A stretch of DNA of 64,000 nucleotides from Ramlibacter pinisoli (GTDB lineage Bacteria > Pseudomonadota > Gammaproteobacteria > Burkholderiales > Burkholderiaceae_C): NCBI RefSeq assembly GCF_009758015.1, contig NZ_WSEL01000011.1, positions 62,001 through 126,000 of the forward strand, written 5' to 3'. The notes beneath the pieces are model-generated. The model saw only the letters and a program-made list of their open reading frames with translations, searched no databases and was not told the DNA's origin. Shown here piece after piece: positions 1 through 11,978 of the stretch. The translations under genes were made by a program, and so were the position numbers. Within the stretch, counting starts at the first letter, position 1, and the number at the start of each line of letters is the position of its first letter.

Positions 1-102
1 GCATCCCGGACACTGTAGACCATGGGGCGATGCGGCGGCCGCCGGACGGCCGGGACAGCCCAGCCGGTAAAATCTCGGGTTTTCCCGCAGCCCCCTCCCC
101 CC

Positions 103-3262
<3,160 letters not shown>

Positions 3263-3293
3263 CCGCGACGGGCTTCGGCCCTCGTCCGATCGG

Positions 3294-3326
3294 ATGAAAA
3301 ACGCGCCCGCCGGGCGCGTTTTTCAT
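3294..3326. terminator. Intrinsic terminator after gap
   Basis: The arms 3294-3309 and 3311-3326 are perfect reverse complements (16 bp), with a GC-rich core flanked by A and T runs. The symmetry makes it usable on either strand. It ends the tkt-gap unit and insulates the cyclase gene downstream. Confidence 0.88.
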
Positions 3327-3403
3327 GCGGACGCGCGTTGCGCCCGTCCGCTGCCGCCCCTAAGGTCGCCACTCCCTCGCGCGGCGCGGGGCGGCGGGGT
3401 GGC

Positions 3404-4708
3404 ATGGTCGATCCGGTGTTCCGGCGCTGGCTCACGCACAGGAGCTGGGGCCTGATGGTGCGCTACTGCAAGGCGGTGGCCTGGCTGCTGCCGGTCGCCG
3501 CCATCGCCAAGGACGTGCCGCTGTGGCTGGCGCCCGACCCCGCGCAGCAGGCCCGGCTGGCCGGCCTGCTGGCCTGGCAGGCCGCCATCGGCGCCGCCGT
3601 CTACGGCGTGCTGCTGGCCGACCGGCTGCTGCCGCGGCTGCGCGGCCAGGAGCTGGCGCTGTCGCTGTTCTGCGGCCTGTTCATGGCCATCATCACCTGG
3701 GCCGGCGTCACCGGCGTGCGCACCCAGGGCACCGGGCTGGCCATCTACGCGGCCTGCAGCACCTTCATGGCCGCCGTCATCGCCACCCCGGTGCCGGTGC
3801 GCCGGCCGATGTACGTCGGCAGCCTGCTGGCGCTGGCCTGGGCCAAGGCCGACAGCGTGGCCAGCATCGAGGCGCTGGTGGGCTTCCTGGTCAACCCGTT
3901 CTGCGTCGTCATGCTGTGCCTGTGGCTGGACCGCTTCACCTACTCGCGCGACCTGGCGCTGTTCCGCGAGACCCAGCGCGCCGAGGCCGAGCGGGCCCGT
4001 GCCGACGAGGTGCTGGCCAATGCGCTGCCGCCGGCCGTCGCCGATGAACTCAAGCGCAGCGGCCGGGTGCCGGCGCGCAAGATCGCCAACCTGGGCGTGC
4101 TGTTCGCCGACCTGGTCGGCTTCACCCGCTACGCCAGCCAGCTGCCGCCGGAGGCCCTGGTGCTCACGCTGGACGGCGTGTTCTCCGCCTTCGACGCGCT
4201 GGTCGAGCAGCACGGGGTGGAGAAGATCAAGACCATCGGCGACGCCTACCTGGCGGTGGCCGAGGACGACCTGCCGGCCCTGTGCCGGCTGGCGCTGGCC
4301 ATGCGCGAGGCGGTGGCGGCCTACAACCAGGCCAACGGCACCCGGCTGGCGATGCGCATCGGCCTGCACGCCGGACCGGCCGTGGCCGGCGTGCTGGGCA
4401 CCAAACGCTTCCTGTACGACGTCTGGGGCGACACCGTCAACGTGGCCAGCCGCATCGAGGCGGCCGGCCGCGCCGGCGGCATCCTGGTGAGCGAGGCGGT
4501 GGTGCGCCAGGCCGGCCCGGACTTCCTGTTCGCCCCGCGCGGGCCGGTCGACCTGCAGGGCCGCGGCCGGCTGGCGACGGCCTGGCTGGTCGGGCCGCGG
4601 ACGGCGACCACGCCGGCGGCGCCGATCCCGCACGCGCAGCGGGCGAACGCCGCGCCCACTGCGCGCGCCGTGCCGGCTGGCGCCGCGCCGCGGGTGCACG
4701 CGGCCTGA
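3404..4708 (+). CDS. Membrane-bound class III adenylate cyclase
   Basis: Predicted to make cAMP from ATP. About six hydrophobic segments fill residues 15-190, followed by a short linker and a C-terminal cyclase catalytic domain (about 220-400). FADLVGF carries a metal-binding Asp, EKIKTIGDAYL the second metal Asp and purine-contacting Lys, and WGDTVNVASR the Asp, Asn and Arg expected for adenylyl rather than guanylyl specificity. ATG 3404 gives 434 aa; an upstream in-frame TTG at 3338 is less likely because it overlaps the terminator region. The gene stands alone between gap and the nitrogen operon. A second cyclase with a different sensor (CHASE2) is in the window at about 34.5 kb. Confidence 0.85.
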   Translation: MVDPVFRRWLTHRSWGLMVRYCKAVAWLLPVAAIAKDVPLWLAPDPAQQARLAGLLAWQAAIGAAVYGVLLADRLLPRLRGQELALSLFCGLFMAIITWAGVTGVRTQGTGLAIYAACSTFMAAVIATPVPVRRPMYVGSLLALAWAKADSVASIEALVGFLVNPFCVVMLCLWLDRFTYSRDLALFRETQRAEAERARADEVLANALPPAVADELKRSGRVPARKIANLGVLFADLVGFTRYASQLPPEALVLTLDGVFSAFDALVEQHGVEKIKTIGDAYLAVAEDDLPALCRLALAMREAVAAYNQANGTRLAMRIGLHAGPAVAGVLGTKRFLYDVWGDTVNVASRIEAAGRAGGILVSEAVVRQAGPDFLFAPRGPVDLQGRGRLATAWLVGPRTATTPAAPIPHAQRANAAPTARAVPAGAAPRVHAA

Positions 4709-4741
4709 ACCGCACGCCGCCGGTCGGGCGGCGCCGGCTCT

Positions 4742-4757
4742 TGGCACAGCCTTTGCG
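4742..4757 (+). promoter_or_regulatory. Sigma-54 (RpoN) promoter of the atzF-biuH operon
   Basis: TGGCACAGCCTTTGCG matches the -24/-12 consensus TGGCAC-N5-TTGC, with GG (4743-4744) and GC (4755-4756) separated by the required 10 bp. The predicted start near 4768 lies about 23 nt before the atzF ATG. Sigma-54 control normally needs an enhancer-binding activator such as NtrC, which fits a nitrogen-acquisition operon. The activator site was not identified. Confidence 0.75.
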
Positions 4758-4763
4758 TCGAGG

Positions 4764-4775
4764 CTTGGATACAAG
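4764..4775 (+). promoter_or_regulatory. Candidate GntR/FCD operator
   Basis: CTTGGATACAAG is an inverted repeat (CTTG-N4-CAAG) resembling operators of FCD-type GntR regulators. It covers the predicted sigma-54 start site, where a repressor would block transcription. The operon ends with such a regulator (15938-16681), so autoregulation is a natural reading. The half-site GCTTGGAT recurs at 4775-4782. Proposed from symmetry and position only. Confidence 0.4.
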
Positions 4776-4790
4776 CTTGGATGCTCAGAC

Positions 4791-6542
4791 ATGGTGCAAG
4801 CCGTCCGGTCCCAGCCGACCTTCGAACCCGCCGCCGACGCCGACCCCGGCGCCGCCGCCTGGATCACCCGCCTGCCGCGGCCGCTGGCCGGCGCGCCGCG
4901 CGGCCCGCTGGCCGGCCTGCAGTTCGCGGCCAAGGACAACATCGACGTCGGCGGCGTCCCCACCACGGCCGGCTGCCCGGCGTTCGAGTACACGCCCGGC
5001 GAGCACGCCAGCGTCGTGCAGCGGCTGCTCGATGCCGGTGCGTCGGTGCTCGGCAAGACCAACCTCGACCAGTTCGCCTGCGGACTCAACGGCACCCGCT
5101 CGCCCTACGGCCCGGTGCCCAACGCGTTCGATCCGCGCTTCATCAGCGGCGGCTCCAGTTCCGGCTCGGCCCACGTGGTGGCTACCGGCCAGGCCGACTT
5201 CGCCCTCGGCACCGACACCGCCGGCTCCGGCCGCGTGCCGGCCGGCCTGAACAACATCGTCGGCCTCAAGCCCTCGCGCGGCCTCGTCAGCGCGCGCGGC
5301 GTGGTGCCGGCCGCGCAGAGCATCGACTGCGTGTCCATCTTCGCCGGCAGCGTCGGCCTGGCCGCGCGGGTGCTGGCCGCCGCCGCGGGGCCGGACCCGC
5401 TCGACCCCTATTCGCGCCGGCTGGCGCTGGCCGGCCGGCCCTATCCGGCCAGCTTCCGCTTCGGCGTGCCCGACGCCCTGCCGTTCTTCGGCGACCGGCT
5501 GGCCCGCGCCGCCTTCGAGCAGGCCATCGTGCGTCTGCGCCAGCTCGGCGGCACGCCGGTGCCGGTCGACCACGCGCCGCTGGCCAAGGCGGCCGAGCTG
5601 CTGTACGACAGCGCGCTGGTGGCCGAACGCTACGCCGCCATCCGCGGCTTCTTCGACGGCCGCGAGGACGCCGTGCTGGAGCCGGTGCGCAGCATCGTCG
5701 CCGGCGGCTGCGGCTACAGCGCGGCCGACTACTGCGAGGCCCAGACCCGCCTGCGCATCCTGGGCCAGGCGGCCGACCGCATGTGGGACCGCATCGACGT
5801 GCTGGTGGTGCCGACCACGCCGACCCACTACACGATCGCGCAGCTGCAGGCCGACCCCATCGCGCTCAACCGCAACCTGGGCGCCTACACCAACTTCGTC
5901 AACCTGCTCGACTACGCGGCGCTGGCGGTGCCCAGCAGCATCCGGCCCGACGGGCTGCCGTTCGGCATCACCTTCGTCGGCCGCTGCGGCAGCGACTGGC
6001 AGCTGGCCGACCTCGGCCAGCGCTACCACCACGCCACCGGCCTCACCCAGGGCGCCACCGGCCGCCCGCTGCCGGGCGCGGCAGCGATCGCCGGCCTGGC
6101 GCCGGCCGCCAGCGTGCAGCTGGCGGTGGTCGGCGCGCATCTCTCGGGCATGCCGCTGAACGGCCAGCTCACCGAGCGCGGGGCGCGCCTGCTGCGCGTC
6201 GCCGAGACCGCGCCCGACTACCGCCTGTATGCCCTGCCCGACACCACGCCGGCCAAGCCGGGGCTGGTGCGGGTGGCCGCCGGCGGCGGCGCCCCGATCG
6301 CGCTCGAACTCTGGGAGATGCCGCTGGAGCACTACGGCTCCTTCGTCGCCGCCATCCCGGCGCCGCTGGGCATCGGCACGCTGCGGCTGGCCGACGGCAG
6401 CGCCGTGCAGGGCTTCGTCTGCGAAGCCGCCGCGCTGGCCGGCGCCCAGGACATCACGCACCACGGTGGCTGGCGCGCCTACATGGCCGCGCTGGCCGCC
6501 ACCCCGGCATCTGCCCGCCGACCCGCGCCAGGAGCAACCTGA
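4791..6542 (+). CDS. atzF: Allophanate hydrolase (AtzF type)
   Basis: Amidase-signature enzyme splitting allophanate to ammonia and CO2, the last step of biuret and cyanuric-acid catabolism. It is 583 aa with two domains. The N-terminal amidase domain has the Lys-cisSer-Ser triad at K48 (AAKDN), S122 (GGSSSGS) and S146 (TDTAGSGRVP), with the same spacing I recall for AtzF. The C-terminal domain (about 440-580, from VVGAHLSGMPLNGQL) resembles the accessory domain of bacterial allophanate hydrolases. It is the first gene behind the sigma-54 promoter. No biotin-dependent urea carboxylase gene is seen, so the allophanate should come from biuret or 1-carboxybiuret. Confidence 0.9.
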   Translation: MVQAVRSQPTFEPAADADPGAAAWITRLPRPLAGAPRGPLAGLQFAAKDNIDVGGVPTTAGCPAFEYTPGEHASVVQRLLDAGASVLGKTNLDQFACGLNGTRSPYGPVPNAFDPRFISGGSSSGSAHVVATGQADFALGTDTAGSGRVPAGLNNIVGLKPSRGLVSARGVVPAAQSIDCVSIFAGSVGLAARVLAAAAGPDPLDPYSRRLALAGRPYPASFRFGVPDALPFFGDRLARAAFEQAIVRLRQLGGTPVPVDHAPLAKAAELLYDSALVAERYAAIRGFFDGREDAVLEPVRSIVAGGCGYSAADYCEAQTRLRILGQAADRMWDRIDVLVVPTTPTHYTIAQLQADPIALNRNLGAYTNFVNLLDYAALAVPSSIRPDGLPFGITFVGRCGSDWQLADLGQRYHHATGLTQGATGRPLPGAAAIAGLAPAASVQLAVVGAHLSGMPLNGQLTERGARLLRVAETAPDYRLYALPDTTPAKPGLVRVAAGGGAPIALELWEMPLEHYGSFVAAIPAPLGIGTLRLADGSAVQGFVCEAAALAGAQDITHHGGWRAYMAALAATPASARRPAPGAT

Positions 6543-6761
6543 TGACCATCCTGAACGTGGTGCGGCTACTGGGCGACCGGGTGCTGGTGATGGACCGGGG
6601 CCGCGGTCGAGAGCGGCCCGGCCGACGCTGTGTTGGCCCCGCCGCGCCATCCCTGCAGCCGCGCGCTGGTGGCGTCCATCCCGGGCTCGGCGCGCGCCGC
6701 CCGGGCCGCCAGACGGCCTGCCACCGCACCGATTCCCTTCCCGCCTTCTGACCATGGATGA
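6542..6761 (+). pseudogene. Remnant of a peptide ABC transporter ATPase C-terminus (frameshifted)
   Basis: Frame from ATG 6542 reads NVVRLLGDRVLVMDRG, the D-loop-distal end of an oligopeptide/dipeptide (OppD/DppF-type) ATPase. The match then moves to another frame near 6597, giving VESGPADAVLAPPRHP and then SRALVASIPG, and stops at 6759-6761. Together these form the usual C-terminal tail of such ATPases in two frames, with no Walker or signature region upstream because atzF occupies that space. It abuts the atzF stop and overlaps the atzG start. Best read as a deletion scar in the operon. Confidence 0.7.
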
Positions 6762-6960
6762 AACCCAAGCCCTGACCTACGTGCAAGCCACCGCCCGGGC
6801 GATCGGGCTGCCGCTCGACGAGGCGCGCGCCCGCGCCGTGGCGCTGCACTTCGCCCGCAGCGTGGCCATCGCCCGCGTGCTCGACACCGCGCCGCTGGCC
6901 CCCGAGGGCGAGCTGGCCGAGATCTACCGCCCGGCGCCGTTCCCGGCCCAGGACGAATGA
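6754..6960 (+). CDS. atzG: AtzG-like small subunit (DUF4089)
   Basis: Small 68-aa helical protein of the DUF4089 type that partners the AtzE amidase. In the cyanuric-acid pathway AtzG and AtzE form the complex that deaminates 1-carboxybiuret; the homologous HpxX/HpxY pair occurs in oxalurate catabolism. The typical motif is [16 protein letters not shown] followed by a short acidic C-terminus. Its stop overlaps the atzE start (ATGA at 6957-6960), indicating translational coupling and a stoichiometric complex. Confidence 0.85.
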   Translation: MDETQALTYVQATARAIGLPLDEARARAVALHFARSVAIARVLDTAPLAPEGELAEIYRPAPFPAQDE

Positions 6961-8339
6961 AGACCGCGCCGCTGCTGCGGGCCATCGCCACCGGCGCGCT
7001 GTCGGCGCGCGAGGCCTGCGAGGGCGCGCTGGAGCGCATCGAGGCGAGCGATGGCCGCGTCAACGCCTTCACCACCCGCACCGCCGCGCGGGCCCGGCGC
7101 GAGGCCGATGCCGTCGATGTCCGGCGCGCCCGCGGCGAGGCCCTGCCGCCGCTGGCCGGGCTGCCGTACGCGGTGAAGAACCTGTTCGACATCGAGGGCG
7201 TCACCACCCTGGCCGGCTCCAGGATCAACCGCGAGCTGCCAGCGGCGCGCGCCGACGCGGTGCTGGTGCAGCGGCTGCGCGCGGCCGGTGCGGTGCTGGT
7301 CGGCGCGCTCAACATGGACGAGTACGCCTACGGCTTCACCACCGAGAACAGTCACTACGGCCCGGCGCGCAATCCGCACGACGCAGCGCGCATCGCCGGC
7401 GGCTCCTCGGGCGGCTCCGGCGCCGCCGTGGCGGCCGGACAGGTGCCGCTGACGCTGGGCTCCGACACCAACGGCTCGATCCGGGTGCCGGCCTCGCTGT
7501 GCGGCGTCTGGGGCCTCAAGCCCACCTTCGGCCGGCTGTCGCGCCGCGGCAGCTACCCGTTCGTCCACAGCCTGGACCACCTGGGCCCGCTGGCCGACAG
7601 CGTCGAGGCGCTGGCGCTGGCCTACGACGCCCTGCAGGGACCCGACCCGCTCGACCCCGGCTGCCAGGCGCTGCGCGTGCAGCCGGTCGCCGGCGCGCTG
7701 GCACAGGGCGTGCAGGGGCTGCGCATCGGCGTGCTGGGCGGCTACTTCGACGAGCTGGCCACGCCGCCGGCACGGGCGGCGGTGGCGGCGGCGGCGCAGG
7801 CGCTCGGCGCCGCCGACCAGGTGGCCTGGCCCGACCCGGCCCTGGCGCGCGCCGCTGCGTTCCTGGTCACGGCCAGCGAGGGCGGCAGCCTGCACCGGCA
7901 GGACCTGGCCAGCCGGCCGCAGGACTTCGAGCCGCTGTCGGTCGACCGCTTCCTCGCCGGGCTGCTGCAGCCGGCCGACTGGTACCTGCGGGCGCAGCGG
8001 TTCCGCCGCATCTACCGCGACCGGGTCAACGCGCTGTTCCAGCACTGGGATGTGCTGCTGTGCGCGGCGACGCCGGTGCCGGCGCCGGCGATCGGCACCG
8101 AGTGGCTGGACCTCAATGGCCAGCAGCACCCCAGCCGCCCGGCCATGGGCCTGCTGACCCAGCCGATCTCGTTCGCCGGCTGCCCGGTCGTCGCCGCGCC
8201 GCTGTGGCCGGCCGGCGCCGGCGGCCTGCCGCTCGGCGTGCAGCTGATCGCGGCGCCGTGGAAGGAGTCGCTCGCGCTGCGGGCGGCCCATGTGTTGCAA
8301 CAGGCCGGCGTGGCCGGCACGAAGGAGGTGCAGTGGTGA
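6957..8339 (+). CDS. atzE: AtzE-like amidohydrolase (1-carboxybiuret hydrolase large subunit)
   Basis: Amidase-signature enzyme of 460 aa. The triad is visible as K74 (YAVKNLFD), cis-Ser in GGSSGGSG (S150/S151) and nucleophile S174 in [10 protein letters not shown]. In the AtzDEF route it converts 1-carboxybiuret to 1,3-dicarboxyurea, which decays to allophanate for AtzF; in hpx clusters the homologue acts on an oxalurate-type substrate. The downstream neighbours and the presence of AtzF favour the carboxybiuret role. Coupled to atzG upstream (4-nt overlap) and atzH downstream (TGATG overlap). Confidence 0.88.
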   Translation: MKTAPLLRAIATGALSAREACEGALERIEASDGRVNAFTTRTAARARREADAVDVRRARGEALPPLAGLPYAVKNLFDIEGVTTLAGSRINRELPAARADAVLVQRLRAAGAVLVGALNMDEYAYGFTTENSHYGPARNPHDAARIAGGSSGGSGAAVAAGQVPLTLGSDTNGSIRVPASLCGVWGLKPTFGRLSRRGSYPFVHSLDHLGPLADSVEALALAYDALQGPDPLDPGCQALRVQPVAGALAQGVQGLRIGVLGGYFDELATPPARAAVAAAAQALGAADQVAWPDPALARAAAFLVTASEGGSLHRQDLASRPQDFEPLSVDRFLAGLLQPADWYLRAQRFRRIYRDRVNALFQHWDVLLCAATPVPAPAIGTEWLDLNGQQHPSRPAMGLLTQPISFAGCPVVAAPLWPAGAGGLPLGVQLIAAPWKESLALRAAHVLQQAGVAGTKEVQW

Positions 8340-8716
8340 TGGCGATCAATTTGCCGCCGGTCGTGGCCGAGGTCACGGCGCAGTTCGAGCGCTACGAGAA
8401 GGCGCTCACCGGCAACGACGTGGCGGTGCTCGACGAGCTGTTCTGGGACAGCCCGCTCACCCTGCGCTACGGCGCCGGCGAGAACCTGTACGGCAGTGCC
8501 GAGATCCAGGCCTTCCGCGCCGGCCGCCCGGCCCAGGGCCTGGAACGCGAGGTGCTGCGCACGGTGATCACCACCTACGGCCTGGACTTCGCCACGGCCA
8601 ACATCGAGTTCCGCCGCGCCGGCAGCGCCCGGACCGGCCGCCAGAGCCAGACCTGGGTGCGCATGCCCGAGGGCTGGCGCGTCGTGGCCGCCCACGTCAG
8701 CCTGCTGCAGGCCTGA
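8339..8716 (+). CDS. atzH: AtzH/HpxZ-like protein (DUF3225, SnoaL-like fold)
   Basis: A 125-aa NTF2/SnoaL-like protein of the DUF3225 group found next to AtzE or HpxY. The family match covers the length, including [20 protein letters not shown] and the C-terminal [16 protein letters not shown] recall AtzH as the enzyme speeding 1,3-dicarboxyurea decarboxylation to allophanate, which would bridge AtzEG and AtzF; that is family knowledge. The start overlaps the atzE stop; an in-frame GTG lies one codon upstream at 8336. Confidence 0.8.
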   Translation: MAINLPPVVAEVTAQFERYEKALTGNDVAVLDELFWDSPLTLRYGAGENLYGSAEIQAFRAGRPAQGLEREVLRTVITTYGLDFATANIEFRRAGSARTGRQSQTWVRMPEGWRVVAAHVSLLQA

Positions 8717-8718
8717 GC

Positions 8719-9711
8719 ATGGCGACATCCACCGCCTTCCGGCGCCGGCTGCTGCTCGCGGCGGCCGCGGCCACCGTCGCCGCGCCGCGCCTGGCCTCCG
8801 CGCAGGCCGGCTGGCCGGCGCGGCCGGTGCGGCTGGTCATCCCGTTCCCGGCCGGCGGCGCCACCGACTACGCCGCCCGTGCCATCGGCGGCGCCCTGGC
8901 CGAACGCTGGGGCCAGCCGGTGGTGTTCGAGAACCGGGCCGGTGCCGGCTCCACCATCGGCACCGAGGCGGGTGCGCGCAGCACGCCGGACGGCGCGACC
9001 CTGGTGATGGGCATCCCGGCCGGGGTGACGATCGCGCCGCACATCTATCCGAAGCTCGGCTACGACCCGCTGCAGGACCTGGTGCCGGTGGCGGGCTTCG
9101 CCACCTCGCCGCTGGTGCTGGTGGTGCCCGCCGAGTCGCCGTTGCGCACCTTCGCCGACCTGGTGGCGCACGCCAGGGCCCATCCCGGCGCGCTGGGCTA
9201 TGCGTCCAACGGCAGCGGCTCGCTGCCGCACCTGGCGACCGAGTGGTTCCTGAGCCAGGCCGGGCTCCGGATGCAGCACGTGCCGTACCGCGGCAGCGCC
9301 CAGGCCCTGCCGGACCTGATCTCCGGCCGCATCCAGCTGATGATGGACATCATCGTCTCGTCGCTCCCGCTGATCGAGGGCGGCAGGCTGCGCGTGCTGG
9401 CCGTGACCGGCGCCCAGCCGACCACCCGGCTGCCGGGCGTGCCGACCGTCGCCAGCCTGGGCTACCCGGGCTTCGCCGCCGACCAGTGGTACGGGCTGTT
9501 CTTTCCCAGGGGCACGCCCGAGGCCATCGTGCGCAAGGCCGAGGCCGATGTCGCGGCCGCCGGCGCCGACACCCGCCTGCGCGGCCAGATGTGGCAGCGC
9601 GGCGCCGAGATCCGCATCCTGCCCGCGCGTCCCTTCGCCGCCATGGTGCGGGCGGACTGGGAGCGCTGGGGCGCGATCGCCAAGGCCACGGGGGCGCGGG
9701 CCGAGCAGTGA
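8719..9711 (+). CDS. Bug/TctC-family periplasmic binding protein
   Basis: Extracytoplasmic solute receptor of the tripartite tricarboxylate (Bug) family, 330 aa. The N-terminus has an arginine cluster (FRRRLLL), a hydrophobic stretch and a likely signal-peptide cut after ASAQA. The mature part shows PFPAGGATD and ENRAGAGSTIGTEA, typical ligand-loop segments. Only two nucleotides separate it from the atzH stop, so it belongs to the operon. No TctA/TctB membrane partners are nearby; orphan Bug receptors are common in Burkholderiales. The ligand cannot be named. Confidence 0.88.
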   Translation: MATSTAFRRRLLLAAAAATVAAPRLASAQAGWPARPVRLVIPFPAGGATDYAARAIGGALAERWGQPVVFENRAGAGSTIGTEAGARSTPDGATLVMGIPAGVTIAPHIYPKLGYDPLQDLVPVAGFATSPLVLVVPAESPLRTFADLVAHARAHPGALGYASNGSGSLPHLATEWFLSQAGLRMQHVPYRGSAQALPDLISGRIQLMMDIIVSSLPLIEGGRLRVLAVTGAQPTTRLPGVPTVASLGYPGFAADQWYGLFFPRGTPEAIVRKAEADVAAAGADTRLRGQMWQRGAEIRILPARPFAAMVRADWERWGAIAKATGARAEQ

Positions 9712-9760
9712 CGGCGCCCCGATCCACGACCTCTCCCAGTCCACCCACGTTGGAGTTGCC

Positions 9761-10864
9761 ATGACCTTCGCTTCCACCCGCCGCGGCACGCTCAAGTCAC
9801 TCGCCGCCCTGGGCGCCGCCGGCCTCGCGCCGGCCGCCTTCGCCCAGAAGCCGATCACCGTCGGCGTCATCTACGTCGGCCCGCGCGACGACTACGGCTA
9901 CAACCAGGCCCAGGCCGAGGCGGCCGCGGCGCTGAAGAAGATGGCCGGCGTGAAGGTGGTCGAGGAGGAGAACGTGCCCGAGACCGCCGCGGTGCAGAAG
10001 ACCATGGCCGGGATGGTCGCGCAGGACGGCGCGTCGCTGCTGTTCCCGACCTCGTTCGGCTACTTCGACCCGCACATGCTGGCGGTGGCGGCGAAGAACC
10101 CGCAGGTGCGCTTCGCCCACTGCGGCGGCATGTGGACCGAGGGCAAGCACCCGACGAACACGGCCAGCTACTTCGGCTACATCGACGAGTGCCAGTACCT
10201 CAACGGCGTGATCGCCGGCCACATGAGCAAGACCGGCAAGCTCGGCTTCGTGGCCGCCAAGCCGATCCCGCAGGTGCTGCGCAACATCAACGCCTTCACC
10301 ATGGGCGCGCGCGCGGTCAAGCCGACCCTCACCACCCAGGTGATCTTCACCGGCGACTGGTCGATGCCGGTCAAGGAGGCCGAGGCCACCAACAGCCTGG
10401 CCGACCAGGGCGTGGACGTGTTCACCATGCACGTCGACGGCCCCAAGGTCATCGTCGAGACCGCCGCCAGGCGCGGCAAGATGGTCTGCGGCTACCACGC
10501 CAGCCAGGCCAGGCTGGCGCCGCAGGCCTACCTGACCGGGGCCGAGTGGAACTGGCTCACCGCCTACACCAGGTTCATCGAGGCGGCGCGGGGCGGCAAG
10601 CCGCACCCGAACTTCGTGCGCGGCGGCCTGAAGGACGGCTTCGTGAAGATGTCGGCCTACGGCCCGGCCGTCAGCGAGGCGGCGAAGAAGCAGGCCGACG
10701 GCATCAAGGCGCAGATGCTGGCCGGCAAGTTCGACATCTTCCAGGGCGGCCTGAAGGACAACAAGGGCGCGGTCGTCATCCCGCCCGGCAAGTCGCTGGT
10801 GCAGACCGACCTCGAGCTGGAGAAGATGAACTACCTGGTGGAAGGCGTGGTCGGTTCGCTCTGA
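9761..10864 (+). CDS. BMP-family ABC transporter substrate-binding protein
   Basis: Periplasmic receptor of the Bmp/Med/PnrA type, 367 aa, feeding the two permeases and ATPase that follow. The leader has a twin-arginine-like STRRGTLKSL and ends near PAAFAQ. Mature motifs include VGVIYVGPRDDYGYNQA and GFVAAKPIPQVLRNINAF. Known BMP receptors bind nucleosides, but the setting (biuret and allophanate hydrolases) suggests a small ureido or N-heterocyclic compound. The gap to the preceding gene is 49 bp and to the first permease 25 bp. Confidence 0.9.
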   Translation: MTFASTRRGTLKSLAALGAAGLAPAAFAQKPITVGVIYVGPRDDYGYNQAQAEAAAALKKMAGVKVVEEENVPETAAVQKTMAGMVAQDGASLLFPTSFGYFDPHMLAVAAKNPQVRFAHCGGMWTEGKHPTNTASYFGYIDECQYLNGVIAGHMSKTGKLGFVAAKPIPQVLRNINAFTMGARAVKPTLTTQVIFTGDWSMPVKEAEATNSLADQGVDVFTMHVDGPKVIVETAARRGKMVCGYHASQARLAPQAYLTGAEWNWLTAYTRFIEAARGGKPHPNFVRGGLKDGFVKMSAYGPAVSEAAKKQADGIKAQMLAGKFDIFQGGLKDNKGAVVIPPGKSLVQTDLELEKMNYLVEGVVGSL

Positions 10865-10889
10865 CGCCGCCACCCCCGGAGCGCCCGCC

Positions 10890-11978
10890 ATGCTGCGCAA
10901 CCTGCTGCTCCCGGTCGCCGCCGTCGGCGCGGCCCTGCTGCTGTTCGGCGTGTTCGTCGCCGGCCAGGGCGCCAGTCCGGTGGAGGTCTGGGCCACCCTG
11001 TTCAAGGGCGCCTTCGGCAGCGGCTTCGCCTGGCAGAACACGCTGCAGCGCGCCGCGCCGCTGATGCTCACCGCGCTGTGCGTGGCGCTGCCGGCCCGCG
11101 CCGGCCTGGTGGTGATCGGCGGCGAGGGCGCACTGGTGCTCGGCGGGCTGGCCTGCGCCGGGCTGGCGCCGGCGCTCGCCGGGGCCGGCCTGGCCGGCAC
11201 CGTGCTGGTCTGCCTGGCCGGCGCCGCCGCCGGTGCCGCCTGGGTCGCGCTGGCCGGCTGGCTGCGCCAGTGGCGCGGCATCAACGAGACCATCAGCAGC
11301 CTGCTGCTGGCCTACGTGGCGATCGGCCTGTTCAAGCACCTGGTCGAGGGTCCGCTGCGCGACCCCGCCAGCCTGAATAAGCCGTCGACGCCGGCACTGG
11401 CCGAGGGCCTGCGCATCGGCGGCATCGCCGGCTCCGACGTGCACTGGGGGCTGGCGCTGGGGGTGGCGGCCTGCGTCGCCGCGGCGCTCTGGCTGCGCTG
11501 GACGCCGTCGGGCTTCTCGGTGCGGGTCGTGGGCGGCAACCTGCGCGCGGCCCAGCTGGTCGGGCTGCCGGCCACACGGCTGATCCTGCTGGCCTGCGCC
11601 CTGGGCGGCGCCGCCGCCGGTCTGGCCGGCGCGGTCGAGGTGGCGGCGGTGCACACGGCGGCCAACGCCTCGCTGATCGCCGGCTACGGCTACGCCGGCA
11701 TCCTGGTCGCCTTCATGGCCCGCCAGCACCCGCTGGCCATCGTCCCGGTGGCCATCCTGTTCGGCGGCTTCGGCGCCGCCGGCAGCCTGCTGCAGCGCCG
11801 CCTGGGCCTGCCCGATGCGTCGGTGCTGGTGCTGCAGGGCATGGCCTTCGTCCTGATCCTGGCCAGCGAGGCGGTGCGCGACACCGACTGGCGGCGCTTC
11901 TTCGCCTGGCTGTTCGGCATCGTGCCGCCGCCGCAGCAGCAGCTGCCGGCCCGCTCCGCCCCGGAGACCACGCCATGA
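10890..11978 (+). CDS. ABC transporter permease 1 (BMP/simple-sugar type)
   Basis: Integral membrane permease of 362 aa with about 8-10 hydrophobic segments, of the BPD_transp_2 family (RbsC/NupP-like). The cytoplasmic loop region GINETISSLLLAYVAIG is typical and corresponds to the contact with the ATPase. The stop overlaps the next permease start (ATGA at 11975). It pairs with permease 2 as a heterodimeric channel for the BMP receptor. Confidence 0.88.
   Translation: MLRNLLLPVAAVGAALLLFGVFVAGQGASPVEVWATLFKGAFGSGFAWQNTLQRAAPLMLTALCVALPARAGLVVIGGEGALVLGGLACAGLAPALAGAGLAGTVLVCLAGAAAGAAWVALAGWLRQWRGINETISSLLLAYVAIGLFKHLVEGPLRDPASLNKPSTPALAEGLRIGGIAGSDVHWGLALGVAACVAAALWLRWTPSGFSVRVVGGNLRAAQLVGLPATRLILLACALGGAAAGLAGAVEVAAVHTAANASLIAGYGYAGILVAFMARQHPLAIVPVAILFGGFGAAGSLLQRRLGLPDASVLVLQGMAFVLILASEAVRDTDWRRFFAWLFGIVPPPQQQLPARSAPETTP

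Noticed and set aside
3323..5095. Minus-strand open frame across the cyclase and atzF start
   Set aside because: It crosses a terminator and a sigma-54 promoter and lacks domain content; a shadow frame.
6542..6751. A short frame from ATG 6542 as a separate protein
   Set aside because: The C-terminal half is out of frame with the ABC ATPase match; treated as a frameshifted remnant.
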